From Bog-756 sp963833585 (GTDB lineage Bacteria > Actinomycetota > Acidimicrobiia > Acidimicrobiales > RAAP-2): a stretch of 64,000 bases of DNA. A program made the position numbers and the translations under genes. The notes beneath the pieces were generated by a model that was given only the letters and a program-made list of their open reading frames with translations, had not been told where the DNA came from and did not search any database. Each line of letters begins with the position of its first letter. Position 1 is the stretch's first letter. The stretch spans positions 561,281 to 625,280 of the forward strand of contig CAWHYF010000003.1 in the NCBI GenBank assembly GCA_963833585.1, given 5' to 3'. Shown here in pieces: positions 16,520 to 25,955 of this stretch.

Positions 16520-17479
16520 TTGACCACTTCGGCAGAGCCTGTGGACCTACCCGACGAACATGCGCCGCGGCCGACGCCGGCCTCCGAGTCGCTCCCCAGG
16601 GGTCTGGTCCGACTGTGCCGCCCCAGGCAGTGGATCAAGAACCTCCTGGTCTTCGTGGCCCCGGCCGCCGCCGGGGTGCTGCTGCACCGGTCCGTGCTGT
16701 GGCACGCGATCGCCGCCTTCGGTCTGTTCTGCGTGGCCGCCTCGGGTACCTACTTCCTCAACGACGCCATCGACGCCCCGGCCGACCGGGCCCACCCGAC
16801 GAAGCGCCGACGTCCGGTGGCCTCGGGGGTGGTGCCGGTCACCCTGGCGCTGGCGGTCGGAGTGGCCATGCTGGCGGTGTCCATCGGCCTCGGCGAGCTC
16901 CTGGCCGGGTGGCACATGGCCCTGGTCATGGCCATCTACGCCCTGGTCAACGTGGGCTACTCCCTCGGCATCAAGAACGAACCGATTTTGGATCTGGCCG
17001 CCGTGAGTGCCGGCTTCGTCCTCCGGGCCGTGGCCGGGGGCGTGGCCACCGGAGTGGCCCTGACCAACTGGTTCCTGATCGTGGCGTCGTTCGGCTCGCT
17101 GCTCATCGTGACCGGCAAGCGGTCGGGCGAGAAACAACTCCTGGCCGACCAGCAGGCCGACGACGGTTCGATCCGTCAGACGCTCGGGCTCTACACGCCC
17201 AGCTTCCTCCGGTCCGTCCGGACCCTCTCGGCCGCCGTGACCGTCTCGGCCTACTGCCTGTGGGCCTTCGGGCGGGCCGCCGAGCTGCACCATGGGACCG
17301 ATCCGATCTGGTTCCAACTGACGGTGATCCCCTTCACGGTGGCGTTGATCCACGTCATGCGGCTGCTCGACTCGGGCCAGGGGGCCGAGCCGGAGGAGCT
17401 GGCTCTCCACGACCATCGGCTGCAGGTCTACGGGTTGTGCTGGATCGCCCTGTTCGCCGCGGGCGTCTACGCCACGTGA
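16520..17479 (+). CDS. Decaprenyl-phosphate phosphoribosyltransferase (UbiA family)
   Basis: I choose the TTG at 16520, 5 bases after GGAGG, giving 319 residues; an in-frame GTG at 16463 is possible. The first Asp-rich motif NDAIDAPADRAHPTKRRRP is the UbiA prenyl-substrate motif in the exact form of DPPR synthase (Rv3806c type). A second motif is in the loop around YSLGIKNEPILDLAAVSAG. About eight or nine hydrophobic helices are evident. It would transfer phosphoribose from PRPP to polyprenyl phosphate on the inner membrane face, the first step towards decaprenylphosphoryl-arabinose. Its stop overlaps the dprE1 start by GTGA. Confidence 0.92.
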   Translation: MTTSAEPVDLPDEHAPRPTPASESLPRGLVRLCRPRQWIKNLLVFVAPAAAGVLLHRSVLWHAIAAFGLFCVAASGTYFLNDAIDAPADRAHPTKRRRPVASGVVPVTLALAVGVAMLAVSIGLGELLAGWHMALVMAIYALVNVGYSLGIKNEPILDLAAVSAGFVLRAVAGGVATGVALTNWFLIVASFGSLLIVTGKRSGEKQLLADQQADDGSIRQTLGLYTPSFLRSVRTLSAAVTVSAYCLWAFGRAAELHHGTDPIWFQLTVIPFTVALIHVMRLLDSGQGAEPEELALHDHRLQVYGLCWIALFAAGVYAT

Positions 17480-19146
17480 GCACCCCCAGCACCCGGGCCC
17501 TCCTGACCGGTTGGGGCCGCACGGCACCGACCTCGGCGGAGGTGGTCCACGCGGTCCACCCCGACTTGGTGGACCAAGCCATGGCCGAAGCCGTCGCCCC
17601 GGGATCCGGCCGGCGCGGGATCATCGCCCGGGGACTGGGGCGGAGCTACGGCGACGCGGCCCAGAACGCCGGTGGCGCGGTCCTCGACGCCACCTGGCTG
17701 GACGCCGTGCACCAGGTGGACCTGGAGTCCGGCCGGATCACGGTGGGGGCCGGCCTCAGCCTCCAGACCCTGATGGAGCGGCTGGTCCCGCTGGGCTGGT
17801 TCGTGCCGGTCACCCCCGGCACTCGGCTGGTGACGGTCGGGGGGGCGATCGCCGCCGACATCCACGGCAAGAACCACCACGTGGACGGAAGCTTCTGTTC
17901 CCACGTCCCGGCCATGACCCTGGTCACCCCGACCGGGACCTGCACCATCTCCGCCTCGTCCGATCCCGATCTGTTCTGGGCCACCGCCGGAGGAATGGGG
18001 CTGACCGGCATCATCACCTCGGCCACCCTGCAGATGATCCCCATCGACAGCAGCTACATGCTGGTGGACACCGAACGGGCCGACGACCTCGACGACGTGA
18101 TGGACAAGATGCTCACCGGGGACGCCGCCTATCGGTACTCGGTGGCCTGGATCGACTGCCAGTCCAGCGGGAAGCACCTCGGGCGCTCGGTGCTCACCCG
18201 CGGCGACCACGCCCGCATGGAGGACCTGCCGCACCGCCTCCGGCGGGTCCCGTGGCGGGCGAGGGCCTTCGTGCCCCGGACCCTGGCCCGGATCCCACTG
18301 ACCCCACCGAGCGGCCTGCTCAATCCCCTCACCGTGGGGGCCTTCAACGAATTCTGGTTTCGCAAGGCCCCCGTCCACCAAGTGGCCAAGCCCCACCACC
18401 TGTCCAGCTTCTTCCATCCCCTTGACGGGGTGGGTGACTGGAACCGTCTCTACGGGCGGAAGGGATTCCTCCAATACCAGTTCGTGGTGGGCGACGAGCA
18501 CGGTGAGACGGTGCGCGCCGTCATCGAGCGGTTGACCGTGCTCAGACTGGCCAGTTTCCTCGCCATACTGAAGCGGTTCGGCCCCGGCGACCCGGGACCT
18601 CTCTCCTTCCCGGTGCCCGGGTGGACCCTGGCTCTCGACCTCCCGGTCGGCCACCCCGGACTCGACCGACTCCTCGATGACCTCGACGAGCTGGTGATGG
18701 CAGCCGGCGGACGGGTCTACCTGGCCAAGGACTCACGGGTCTCCCCCGCCGCGTTCCGGGCCATGTATCCCCGCGTGGACGAGTGGAGGGCGGTGCGCGA
18801 CCGGGTCGACCCCGAGGGAGTGCTGCGCTCCGACCTCGGCAGGCGCCTCGGCCTGTGCACCGACGTCGACCGCCACGCCACCGGTCACGGGGCAGCGTCG
18901 TCCCCGGCGTCCCCGGGCCGCCCGGGAAAGAGAACACGGCGAAGCGCGATGGATGCCCCCGCCAAGAGGTCGGCCCGAGCGGTCAAAGCCGGTCCGGCTG
19001 CCGGCACGGCCGACGGAGCGGAGGCTCCGGCCAGACGGGCGGCCCCGGCGCGGAAGACCGCGTCCCGGAAGGCTGCGGCCGGACGATCATCCACCGAGCC
19101 GGTCGGCACCCAACCCACACCACCACCAGAACGGACAGGATCATGA
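17476..19146 (+). CDS. dprE1: Decaprenylphosphoryl-beta-D-ribose oxidase with basic C-terminal tail
   Basis: The protein has 556 residues from the GTG at 17476. The FAD-binding half holds ARGLGRSYGDAAQNAGG and VTVGGAIAADIHGKNHH, His130 matching the flavin-linked His132 of M. tuberculosis DprE1. The substrate half has HPLDGVGDWNRLYGRKGFLQYQF and LAKDSRVSP with the conserved Lys. At the position of Cys387, the residue attacked by benzothiazinones, stands Ala386 (PGWTLALDLP). The family normally ends near RRLGL (about 460); here about 96 more residues follow, rich in Lys, Arg, Ala and Pro, like a histone H1 tail. DprE1 oxidises the 2-OH of DPR before DprE2 reduces it. Confidence 0.94.
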   Translation: MSTPSTRALLTGWGRTAPTSAEVVHAVHPDLVDQAMAEAVAPGSGRRGIIARGLGRSYGDAAQNAGGAVLDATWLDAVHQVDLESGRITVGAGLSLQTLMERLVPLGWFVPVTPGTRLVTVGGAIAADIHGKNHHVDGSFCSHVPAMTLVTPTGTCTISASSDPDLFWATAGGMGLTGIITSATLQMIPIDSSYMLVDTERADDLDDVMDKMLTGDAAYRYSVAWIDCQSSGKHLGRSVLTRGDHARMEDLPHRLRRVPWRARAFVPRTLARIPLTPPSGLLNPLTVGAFNEFWFRKAPVHQVAKPHHLSSFFHPLDGVGDWNRLYGRKGFLQYQFVVGDEHGETVRAVIERLTVLRLASFLAILKRFGPGDPGPLSFPVPGWTLALDLPVGHPGLDRLLDDLDELVMAAGGRVYLAKDSRVSPAAFRAMYPRVDEWRAVRDRVDPEGVLRSDLGRRLGLCTDVDRHATGHGAASSPASPGRPGKRTRRSAMDAPAKRSARAVKAGPAAGTADGAEAPARRAAPARKTASRKAAAGRSSTEPVGTQPTPPPERTGS

Positions 19147-19904
19147 TCGACGCCGTCGGGCGCCCCCAATCAGTGCTCGTCCTCGGGGGATCGTCGGAGA
19201 TCGCCCAGGCCATCGTGGAACGGCTGGTCCCCGGCCGATGCCGGACCGTCATCCTGGCCGGCCGCCAGGGCATCCGCCTGGCCGAGGCGGTGGACCGGGC
19301 CAAGGCGGCCGGGGCCGACCTGGCCGAGGCGGTGGCCTTCGACGCCACCGAGACCGGTCGGCACCAGGCCTTCGCCGAGGAGGTGTTCGATCGGTTCGGT
19401 GACATCGATCTGGTGCTCATGGCCGTCGGGGTTCTGGGGGACCAGAGCACCGATGAGATCGATCCGCAGGCCGCGGCCTCGGTGATGACCAGCAACTTCA
19501 CCGGGCCGGCGTCGGCCATGCTGGCCGTGACGACCCGCCTCCGTCACCAGGGTCACGGCCGGCTGGTGGTGCTGTCGTCGGTCGCCGGGGAGCGAGCCCG
19601 CCGTGCCAACTTCATCTACGGCGCCTCCAAGTCCGGACTCGACGCGTTCGCCCAGGGGCTCGGGGACTCCCTGGTCGGGAGCGGCGTCGACGTCACCATC
19701 GTGCGACCGGGTTTCGTGGTGGGCCGGATGACCGAGGGGATGACCCCCGCCCCCTTCTCGACCACGCCCGGGGCGGTGGCCGAGGCCGTGGTGCGGGGGA
19801 TCGGGACGGGGGCCTCGGTGGTCTATGCCCCGCCCGTGCTCCGCTGGGTCTTCGCGGTGATGCGCCACCTGCCGCGGGCGGTCTGGCGCCGGATGCCGGG
19901 CTGA
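19143..19904 (+). CDS. dprE2: Decaprenylphosphoryl-2-keto-ribose reductase (SDR family)
   Basis: From the ATG at 19143, overlapping the dprE1 stop by ATGA, the protein has 253 residues, the usual DprE2 length. VLVLGGSSEIAQAIVERL is the N-terminal nucleotide motif in the GGSSEI form typical of DprE2, SNFTGPASAML contains the Asn, LSSVAGE the catalytic Ser, and YGASKSGLDAF the Tyr and Lys. The C-terminal helix RWVFAVMRHLPRAVWRRMPG matches the family. It reduces the keto intermediate to decaprenylphosphoryl-arabinose. Third gene of a complete three-gene module. Confidence 0.94.
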   Translation: MIDAVGRPQSVLVLGGSSEIAQAIVERLVPGRCRTVILAGRQGIRLAEAVDRAKAAGADLAEAVAFDATETGRHQAFAEEVFDRFGDIDLVLMAVGVLGDQSTDEIDPQAAASVMTSNFTGPASAMLAVTTRLRHQGHGRLVVLSSVAGERARRANFIYGASKSGLDAFAQGLGDSLVGSGVDVTIVRPGFVVGRMTEGMTPAPFSTTPGAVAEAVVRGIGTGASVVYAPPVLRWVFAVMRHLPRAVWRRMPG

Positions 19905-19991
19905 GTCGGTCGCCCTCCCGGGTCAGACCCCATCGACCGGCCGGGCGGAATGGTCACCACCGGGAGCCGGTGCCGGAGGCGATGCTCGGCC

Positions 19992-21266
19992 TCAGCGCCT
20001 CCGGACCGCCGGGGCCGGGGCTGCGGCGGGGAGCCGGCCCGACATGGTCACGAAGTCGCGGGACAGGGGCTGGAAGTACCGGTAGACGGAGGTTCCCTCG
20101 TCGTAGGTGAGCAGCGAGCCGTTGGCCGGTCCCGCCGGCTGGCCCACGGGTGGGTTGAAGCTGGTGAAGTTGACCCAGGCGGTGTTGATGTCCATCTCCA
20201 TGGCCCGCACGGCCCCGGCCCGGGCCAGCACGTTGGCCAGGTCCACGATGGACAGACCGGAGCCCCCCACGTAGACCAAGGCGCCGTCGGCGGTGATGCC
20301 GAGGCCGGATCGCCACACCTGTACCCGGCCACCCAACGTCGCCCCCCACCGGATGTTGTCGTTGGCGTTGAGACCGGCCACGGGTTGACCGTTGTCCACG
20401 ATGAGGTCGAGGTTCTGACGGACGGCGACCACTGAGGGGTCCATGGTCACGTCGGTACCCCACGCCCCGATGTTCGGGGTCCCGTTGCTGTCGATGACCA
20501 GCGACGCCGCCCCGGCGCGCAGGGGAACGGCGGTGATGCCGTCGGCGTAGAACCCACCTTGGGCGTCCTGCATGCGGAACCCGGAGTTGAACGCGGCCAC
20601 CAGCGTGCCGAGTGCCGGGCCGGCCACCGGGGCCTCCTGGGCCCAGGTCTGACCGGTGCCGGGTATGGTCGTGCCCTCGTACAGCGACGTCGAGAGCAGC
20701 TTGGTGTCCATCCAGGCCACGCCGGTCACCAAGCTGGTATTGACAGCATTGGGACGCAGGAAGGCGGTGTACACCGCCGGGATGCCGCCCACGGTGCGGC
20801 CCACGGGGTGCCACTGGCCCTCCCCGGGGGTGGGCGTGGCCACGAATGGGACGATGGCCGCCGGGACGGGGAGGTGGACCGGTTCGGCCGGTTGTGTGGT
20901 CGTGGTGGTGGCCACCGGCGCCGGGATGGCGCCCCGGTGAGGCTTGCCCCCCTTGGGCGGGGCGTGCCAGGTGTACCAGGTGTTCTCGGCCCAGGTGACG
21001 ATGCCCCCTCCTCCGTGGTCCCGCACCCACTCGGTGAGACGGGCCCCCGGGGTATTGCCCAGGGCCTGGTTGGTGGCGGCCGATCCGGCCGAGACCCACA
21101 CCGGGGTCAGGGCGAGCAGGATCACCAGGGCCACCGTCGACTTCGGATGGCGGCCGACGACGGTCCGGCGGCGTCTGATCCGCTCCTTGCGCCGGGACCG
21201 GCGCTCCTTCCGGGTCGGCCGGGGGACGCGGGGGGAGGGAGGCCGGTCGTCCGGGTCGCGGCTCAT
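19992..21266 (-). CDS. Secreted/anchored phosphodiester glycosidase (NAGPA) family protein
   Basis: From the ATG at 21266 the protein has 424 residues; an in-frame GTG at 21281 adds five. A very basic cytosolic leader (RKERRSRRKERIRRRRTVVGRHPK) precedes one membrane segment (STVALVILLALTPVWVSAG, about 44-62). The outer part has a Thr/Pro linker and then the NAGPA core: AAFNSGFRMQDAQGGFYADG, a later NDNIRWGATLG and AMEMDINTAWVNF. Family members cleave glycosyl phosphodiesters; in bacteria they are linked to exopolysaccharide or wall turnover. It is convergent with dprE2 across 87 bases, consistent with an envelope role, which is inference. Confidence 0.85.
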   Translation of the reverse strand: MSRDPDDRPPSPRVPRPTRKERRSRRKERIRRRRTVVGRHPKSTVALVILLALTPVWVSAGSAATNQALGNTPGARLTEWVRDHGGGGIVTWAENTWYTWHAPPKGGKPHRGAIPAPVATTTTTQPAEPVHLPVPAAIVPFVATPTPGEGQWHPVGRTVGGIPAVYTAFLRPNAVNTSLVTGVAWMDTKLLSTSLYEGTTIPGTGQTWAQEAPVAGPALGTLVAAFNSGFRMQDAQGGFYADGITAVPLRAGAASLVIDSNGTPNIGAWGTDVTMDPSVVAVRQNLDLIVDNGQPVAGLNANDNIRWGATLGGRVQVWRSGLGITADGALVYVGGSGLSIVDLANVLARAGAVRAMEMDINTAWVNFTSFNPPVGQPAGPANGSLLTYDEGTSVYRYFQPLSRDFVTMSGRLPAAAPAPAVRRR

Positions 21267-21797
21267 CGGCGTGGAGACCACCAGGGGGACCCCGGTGGAC
21301 GAGTACGACCGGAAGGGTCGGTCCGGGCCGGGGGACGGGAACCGGATCCGCCCGGGCGAGCACCGGCCAGGGGCCCGCTGCTCGTCGGGTCGGTGGCCGA
21401 CGCCTCCCCGCCGGTCACCTCGGGCTCACCGGCCGTCGCCGGTCCAGGGCGCTCAACCGGGTCCCGTGTCCGGCTGGATACCGCCCGGGCACCAGGCTCG
21501 GCCGGCGATCCGTCCTGGTCGAATATGCCACTGCCTTCCAACGCGCTCCCCAGACCTCGTTCTCTTCGTCCGACGGGGAGTCCGACACCGTGTCGTCCCG
21601 ATCGTTGCGGTCAATGCCGTCCTGGCCGTTCCCGCCCCGGCCCCGATTGACGTTGCGCGGCCCACGGGCAGTCAACCAGGGCCAGCTGACGGTCGGATGA
21701 ACCGGCGGTCCAGTCTCCCAGAAGGACCCCGATCGTGGGGCTCACCCGGCCGACCGGGCCCCGGACCAATAGGGAGGCCCCGGACCGGTAGGGAGGC
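21267..21797. other. About 530 bases without a convincing gene
   Basis: One minus-strand frame, 21263-21541 (92 codons), has a stop overlapping the next ATG by ATGA, but its composition (Pro/Gly/Ser/Arg) and mixed third-base use do not look translated. A short direct repeat, CCCCGGACC followed by TAGGGAGGC, occurs twice at about 21757-21795 just before the pcrA stop. The region separates pcrA from the NAGPA-like gene on the same strand and presumably holds the latter's promoter. Confidence 0.4.
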
Positions 21798-24332
21798 TCA
21801 GGCCCGCTTGAGCGGGGCCATCCGGAGCAGGAGTTTCTTCCGGCCGACCGATTCGAACACCACGACTGCCTCTACGTCCTCCCCGGACCCGGAGGTCTCG
21901 ACCACCCGACCCTGGCCCCACTGTCCGTGGACCACCGGGTCACCGACCGCGAGGCCCAGCAGCTCGGCCCCGCTGGACGCGGGGCGCGGCGGCGCCGGCC
22001 GGTGGCGTCGAACTCGGCGTCCGCAGCCCGCCCCCGGCCGAAGACACTGCGGCCGGGAGTGCCGCCCCCGTCGTCGCCAGCGGCGTCGCGTCGGACGAAC
22101 CGGCCACCCGAGGCGGAGCCTTCGCCTCCGAAGCGGGTCGAGCCGAAGCCGGATCGTCCGGCGGGATCGCCGCCCACGTCCCGGACCAGTTCCTCGGGGA
22201 TCTCGGCCAGGAACCGGCTCGGGATGTTGCTGGTGCCCCGGCCGTAGAGCATGCGGCTCCAGGCGTGCGAGACGTACAGGTGGCGCTCGGCGCGGGTGAT
22301 GCCCACGTAGCAGAGCCGGCGTTCCTCCTCCAGTTCGACCGGATCCCCGAGCGAGCGCATGTGGGGGAAGATGCCGTCCTCCATGCCGACCAGGAAGACC
22401 GCCGGGAACTCCAACCCCTTGGCGATGTGCATGGTCATCAGCGAGACCTTGGTGCCGTCCCCGTCGAGCTGGTCGGAGTCCGCCACCAGGGAGGCGGCCT
22501 CGAGGAACTCGGGCAAGGTGCGGTACTCGGCGGCCATTCCCACCAAGGTGTCGACGTTCTCGACCCGCCCCAGTGCCTCGATGGTGCCTTCGGCCAGGAG
22601 CTCGCTGCGGTAACCCGTCCGCTCCACCACCGCGCTGACCAGCTCGCCGGGGTCGAGGGTACCGAGCGCGTCCTCGATCTCCGGGTCGGATCGCTCGCCA
22701 CCGCGGTCTCCCCGGCCATCCGAGCGCCAGCCCGGGGTCCTCCGGCGCCACCGCGTCACCGTTCTCGTCCACCAGCGGAGGCAGGATCATCCTGGCCCTC
22801 AAGCCCTCCAGCAGCTCCGACAGCTCGACCAGCGACCGTCCCGCCTTCCCCCCGATACCCACGTCGGGCCCCTGGGCCACGGCGTCGCCGAAGGACAGAC
22901 CATGTGAACCGGCCCATCCGGACAGCTTGGCCACCGAGGTGTCCCCGACCCCCCGTTTGGGCACGTTGACGATCCGGCGCCAACTGATCTCGTCGTCCGG
23001 ATTGACCAGCACCTTCAGGTAGGCCATCACGTCCTTGATCTCGCGCCGGTCGTAGAACCTGGTCCCACCCACCACCCGGTAGGGCACCTCGGCGTGGACC
23101 AAGGCCTCCTCCAGGGCGGCCGACTGGGCGTTGGTGCGGTAGAAGACGGCCACGTCGCCCCACCGGAGCTCCTGGTCGCTGCGGAGCCGTACGATTTCGT
23201 GGGCCACCCACTCGGCCTCGTCGCGCTCGTCCTCGGCGCGGTACCGGACGATCTTCCCCCCGGTCCCGCCGTCGGTCCAGAGCGTCTTGGGCTTGCGGGA
23301 CACGTTGTTGGTGATCACCGCGTTGGCCGCGTCCAGGATGGTCTGGGTGGACCGGAAGTTCTGGTCCAGGACGATGGCCGTGGCGTCCGGGAAGGCCTGC
23401 TCGAAATCGAGGATGTTGGAGATGTCGGCCCCCCGGAACCGGTAGACCGACTGGTCGCTGTCTCCCACCACCACGATGTTCCGGTGCTCGCCGGCCAACA
23501 GCACGGCCAGGGCGTTCTGCACGGCATTGGTGTCCTGGTACTCGTCGATCAGCAGGTGGGTGAACCGGGTCTGGTAGTGCTGGAGCACGTCGGGGTGGAG
23601 CCGGAACAGGCGAACCGCGTTGAGCAGCAGGTCGTCGAAGTCCATGGCGTTGGCCGCCACCATCCGCTGCTGGTACAGGTCGAAGACGTCGGCGATCCGT
23701 CGGTCGAAGATGGTCACCGCCGCCGCCCGGTACTCGTCCGGGCCCTGCTGTCGGGACTTGGCCTGGCTGATCTGGCCCAGGACGGAGCGGGGCGACATCT
23801 TCTTGGTGTCGAGGTCCAATTCCCGGGCCACGATCTCCACCAGGCGGCGGGAGTCGGCGTCGTCGTAGATGGTGAAGGACCCCTTGTAGCCCAGTCGGTC
23901 ACCGTGGGCCCGGAGGATCCGTACGCACGCCGAGTGGAAGGTGGAGACCCACATCCGCTTGGCGCGGGGACCGACCAGTTCGGCCACCCGCTTGCGCATC
24001 TCGTCGGCCGCCTTGTTGGTGAAGGTGATGGCCAGGATCTGCCATGGTGCTGCATCCCGGGTGGCGATCAGGTGGGCGATCCGCCGGGTCAGCACCCGGG
24101 TCTTGCCGGAGCCGGCACCGGCCACGATGAGCAGGGGACCGCCCCGGTGGAGCACCGCCTCGCGCTGGGGGTCGGTGAGCCCCTCCAGGAGGGTGTCGGG
24201 CTGCACCGGCGCCCAGTGCTCCCGGGGCACCCAGGAGTTGGTCGGAGCAGCCAGCTCCGGATCGGACGGCCCCGGGTCGCCGTCGTCGGCCAACACCGGG
24301 AGCGAGTCGGCGTCCGCGCCCGGCACGGTCAC
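21798..24332 (-). CDS. pcrA: UvrD/PcrA-type superfamily 1 DNA helicase, frame broken twice
   Basis: The GTG at 24332 overlaps the guaA stop by GTGA. Walker A (IVAGAGSGKTRVL), TFTNKAADEMRKRV, Walker B (LIDEYQDTN), GDSDQSVYRFRGAD and LDQNFRST lie in the first frame. After 22713 the protein continues in another frame (SLMTMHIAKGLEFPAVFLVGMEDG, ERRLCYVGITRAE) until about 21984, where it returns to the first frame for a C-terminal Tudor-like segment (GDPVVHGQWGQGRVVE). Both shifts fall on 4-base runs (22710-22713 one base too many, 21981-21984 one too few). I therefore read a normal helicase of about 845 residues with base-calling errors. It unwinds DNA in repair and replication restart. Confidence 0.9.
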   Translation of the reverse strand: MTVPGADADSLPVLADDGDPGPSDPELAAPTNSWVPREHWAPVQPDTLLEGLTDPQREAVLHRGGPLLIVAGAGSGKTRVLTRRIAHLIATRDAAPWQILAITFTNKAADEMRKRVAELVGPRAKRMWVSTFHSACVRILRAHGDRLGYKGSFTIYDDADSRRLVEIVARELDLDTKKMSPRSVLGQISQAKSRQQGPDEYRAAAVTIFDRRIADVFDLYQQRMVAANAMDFDDLLLNAVRLFRLHPDVLQHYQTRFTHLLIDEYQDTNAVQNALAVLLAGEHRNIVVVGDSDQSVYRFRGADISNILDFEQAFPDATAIVLDQNFRSTQTILDAANAVITNNVSRKPKTLWTDGGTGGKIVRYRAEDERDEAEWVAHEIVRLRSDQELRWGDVAVFYRTNAQSAALEEALVHAEVPYRVVGGTRFYDRREIKDVMAYLKVLVNPDDEISWRRIVNVPKRGVGDTSVAKLSGWAGSHGLSFGDAVAQGPDVGIGGKAGRSLVELSELLEGLRARMILPPLVDENGDAVAPEDPGLALGWPGRPRWRAIRPGDRGRARYPRPRRAGQRGGGADGLPQRAPGRRHHRGTGAGRERRHLGGNGRRVPHLARVPRGRLPGGGLRPARRGRHQGLADDHAHRQGVGVPGGLPGRHGGRHLPPHALARGSGRTGGGTPALLRGHHPRRAPPVRLARLEPHALRPGHQQHPEPVPGRDPRGTGPGRGRRSRRTIRLRLDPLRRRRLRLGWPVRPTRRRWRRRGRHSRPQCLRPGAGCGRRVRRHRPAPPRPASSGAELLGLAVGDPVVHGQWGQGRVVETSGSGEDVEAVVVFESVGRKKLLLRMAPLKRA

Positions 24333-25955
24333 TCCCACTCGATGGTGCCGGGGGGCTTCGACGTGATGTCGAGAGCCACCCGGTTGACGCCCTCCACCTC
24401 GTTGATGATCCTCGAGGAGAGGCGCTCCAACAAATCGTAGGGCAGTCGGGCCCAGTCGGCGGTCATGGCGTCGTCACTGGTGACGGCGCGGATCACCACG
24501 GGATAGGCATAGGTCCGGCCGTCGCCCATGACTCCCACGGTTCGGACCGCAGGGAGCACCGCGAAGCTCTGCCACAGGTCCCGATAGAGGCCGGCCCGAC
24601 GAATCTCCTCCACCACGATGGCGTCCGCGGCCCGCAGGATGTCGGCCCGCTCGGGCGTGACCTCCCCCACGATGCGGACGGCCAGGCCGGGCCCGGGGAA
24701 GGGCTGGCGCCAGACGATGTCATGGGGCAGGCCCAATTCCTCGCCCACCGCCCGGACCTCGTCCTTGAACAGGAGGCGGAGCGGTTCGACCAGGTCGAAG
24801 GCCAGGTCCTCGGGAAGCCCGCCCACGTTGTGGTGGGACTTGATGGTGGCCGCCGAGTCCGAACCGGACTCGATCACGTCGGGGTAGAGCGTGCCTTGGA
24901 CCAGATAGCCCGACGGCTGGTCAGCACCGGGCAGCGAGACCGCCGGCTCCCGGCCGTGAGGGGCCTGTGGCCGGTGGATGACCAGGTCACGGGCCACCTC
25001 TTCGAAGATCCGGATGAACAGCTCCCCGATGATCTTGCGCTTGGCCTCGGGATCGACGACCCCGGCCAGGGCTTCGAAGAACCGGTCGGCCGCCTTCACG
25101 TGGACCAGGTCGATGTGAAACTGGCGCCGGAAGGTCTCCTCCACCTGCTCGCTCTCCTGGGCCCTCATCAGTCCGGTGTCGACGTAGACGCAGGTGAGCT
25201 GGTCGCCGATGGCCTTGTGCGACCAGGGCGGCGGCCACCGCCGAGTCGACCCCCCCGGACAGGGCGCACAGGACCGGTGAGGTGCCGACCTGGGCCCGGA
25301 CCGCCTCCACCTGGGACTCGATGATCGAGGTGTGGGTCCAGGACGGCGGGCAGCGGCAGACGTCGTAGAGGAACCGCTCGAGGAGGTCCCGGCCCCGGTC
25401 GGTGTGGATCACCTCGGGGTGGAACTGAACCCCGAAGATGGCCCGATCCGCGTCGTGCAGAGCCGCCACCGGGGCGTCGGGGCTGGAGGCCGTGGCCACG
25501 AAGCCGTCGGGCACCGAGGTGATGGCGTCACCGTGGCTCATCCACACCTCGACCGCACCCGGCCAGTCGACGAAGAGCGGCGACGACCCGGTCACGGTCA
25601 GCGGGGTACGGCCGTACTCGCCCCGACCGGTGCGGGACACCTCGCCACCGAGCTGTCGGGTGAGCAGCTGGGCCCCGTAGCAGATGCCGAGGATGGGGAT
25701 GCCGGCGTCGTAGACGGCCGGATCGATGGTCGGTGCCGGCGATTCGTTCACCGACTTGGGCCCTCCGGACAGGATGATGCCGGCGGGGCGCCGGGCCACC
25801 AGGTCGGCGGCGGTGGCGGTGTGGGGGACGATCTCGGAGTAGACGTGGGCCTCGCGCACCCTCCGGGCGATCAGCTGGGCGTACTGGGCACCGAAGTCGA
25901 CCACCAGGACCGGGCCGTCGCCGGGCCCACCGGCGTCGGGAGCCGCAGGGCTCAA
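24329..25955 (-). CDS. guaA: GMP synthase (glutamine-hydrolysing), frame broken once
   Basis: The TTG at 25955 overlaps the guaB3 stop by TTGA. The glutaminase domain has GICYGAQLL with the nucleophilic Cys and GVQFHPEV with the His. The synthetase P-loop LCALSGGVDSAVAA follows. At about 25217-25222 the frame is lost; it resumes as KAIGDQLTCVYVDTGLMRAQE, then GTLYPDVIES, KSHHNVGGL, RQPFPGPGLAVRIVGE and the terminal KPPGTIEWE. Repairing one extra base gives the family's V-H-K-A-I-G-D-Q junction and a protein of about 540 residues. It converts XMP to GMP. It is coupled to guaB3 and pcrA on either side. Confidence 0.93.

Noticed and set aside
21263..21541. 92-codon minus-strand frame ending in an ATGA overlap with the NAGPA-like gene
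   Set aside because: Pro/Gly/Ser/Arg-rich product, mixed third-base use and no ribosome site; the overlap could be chance.
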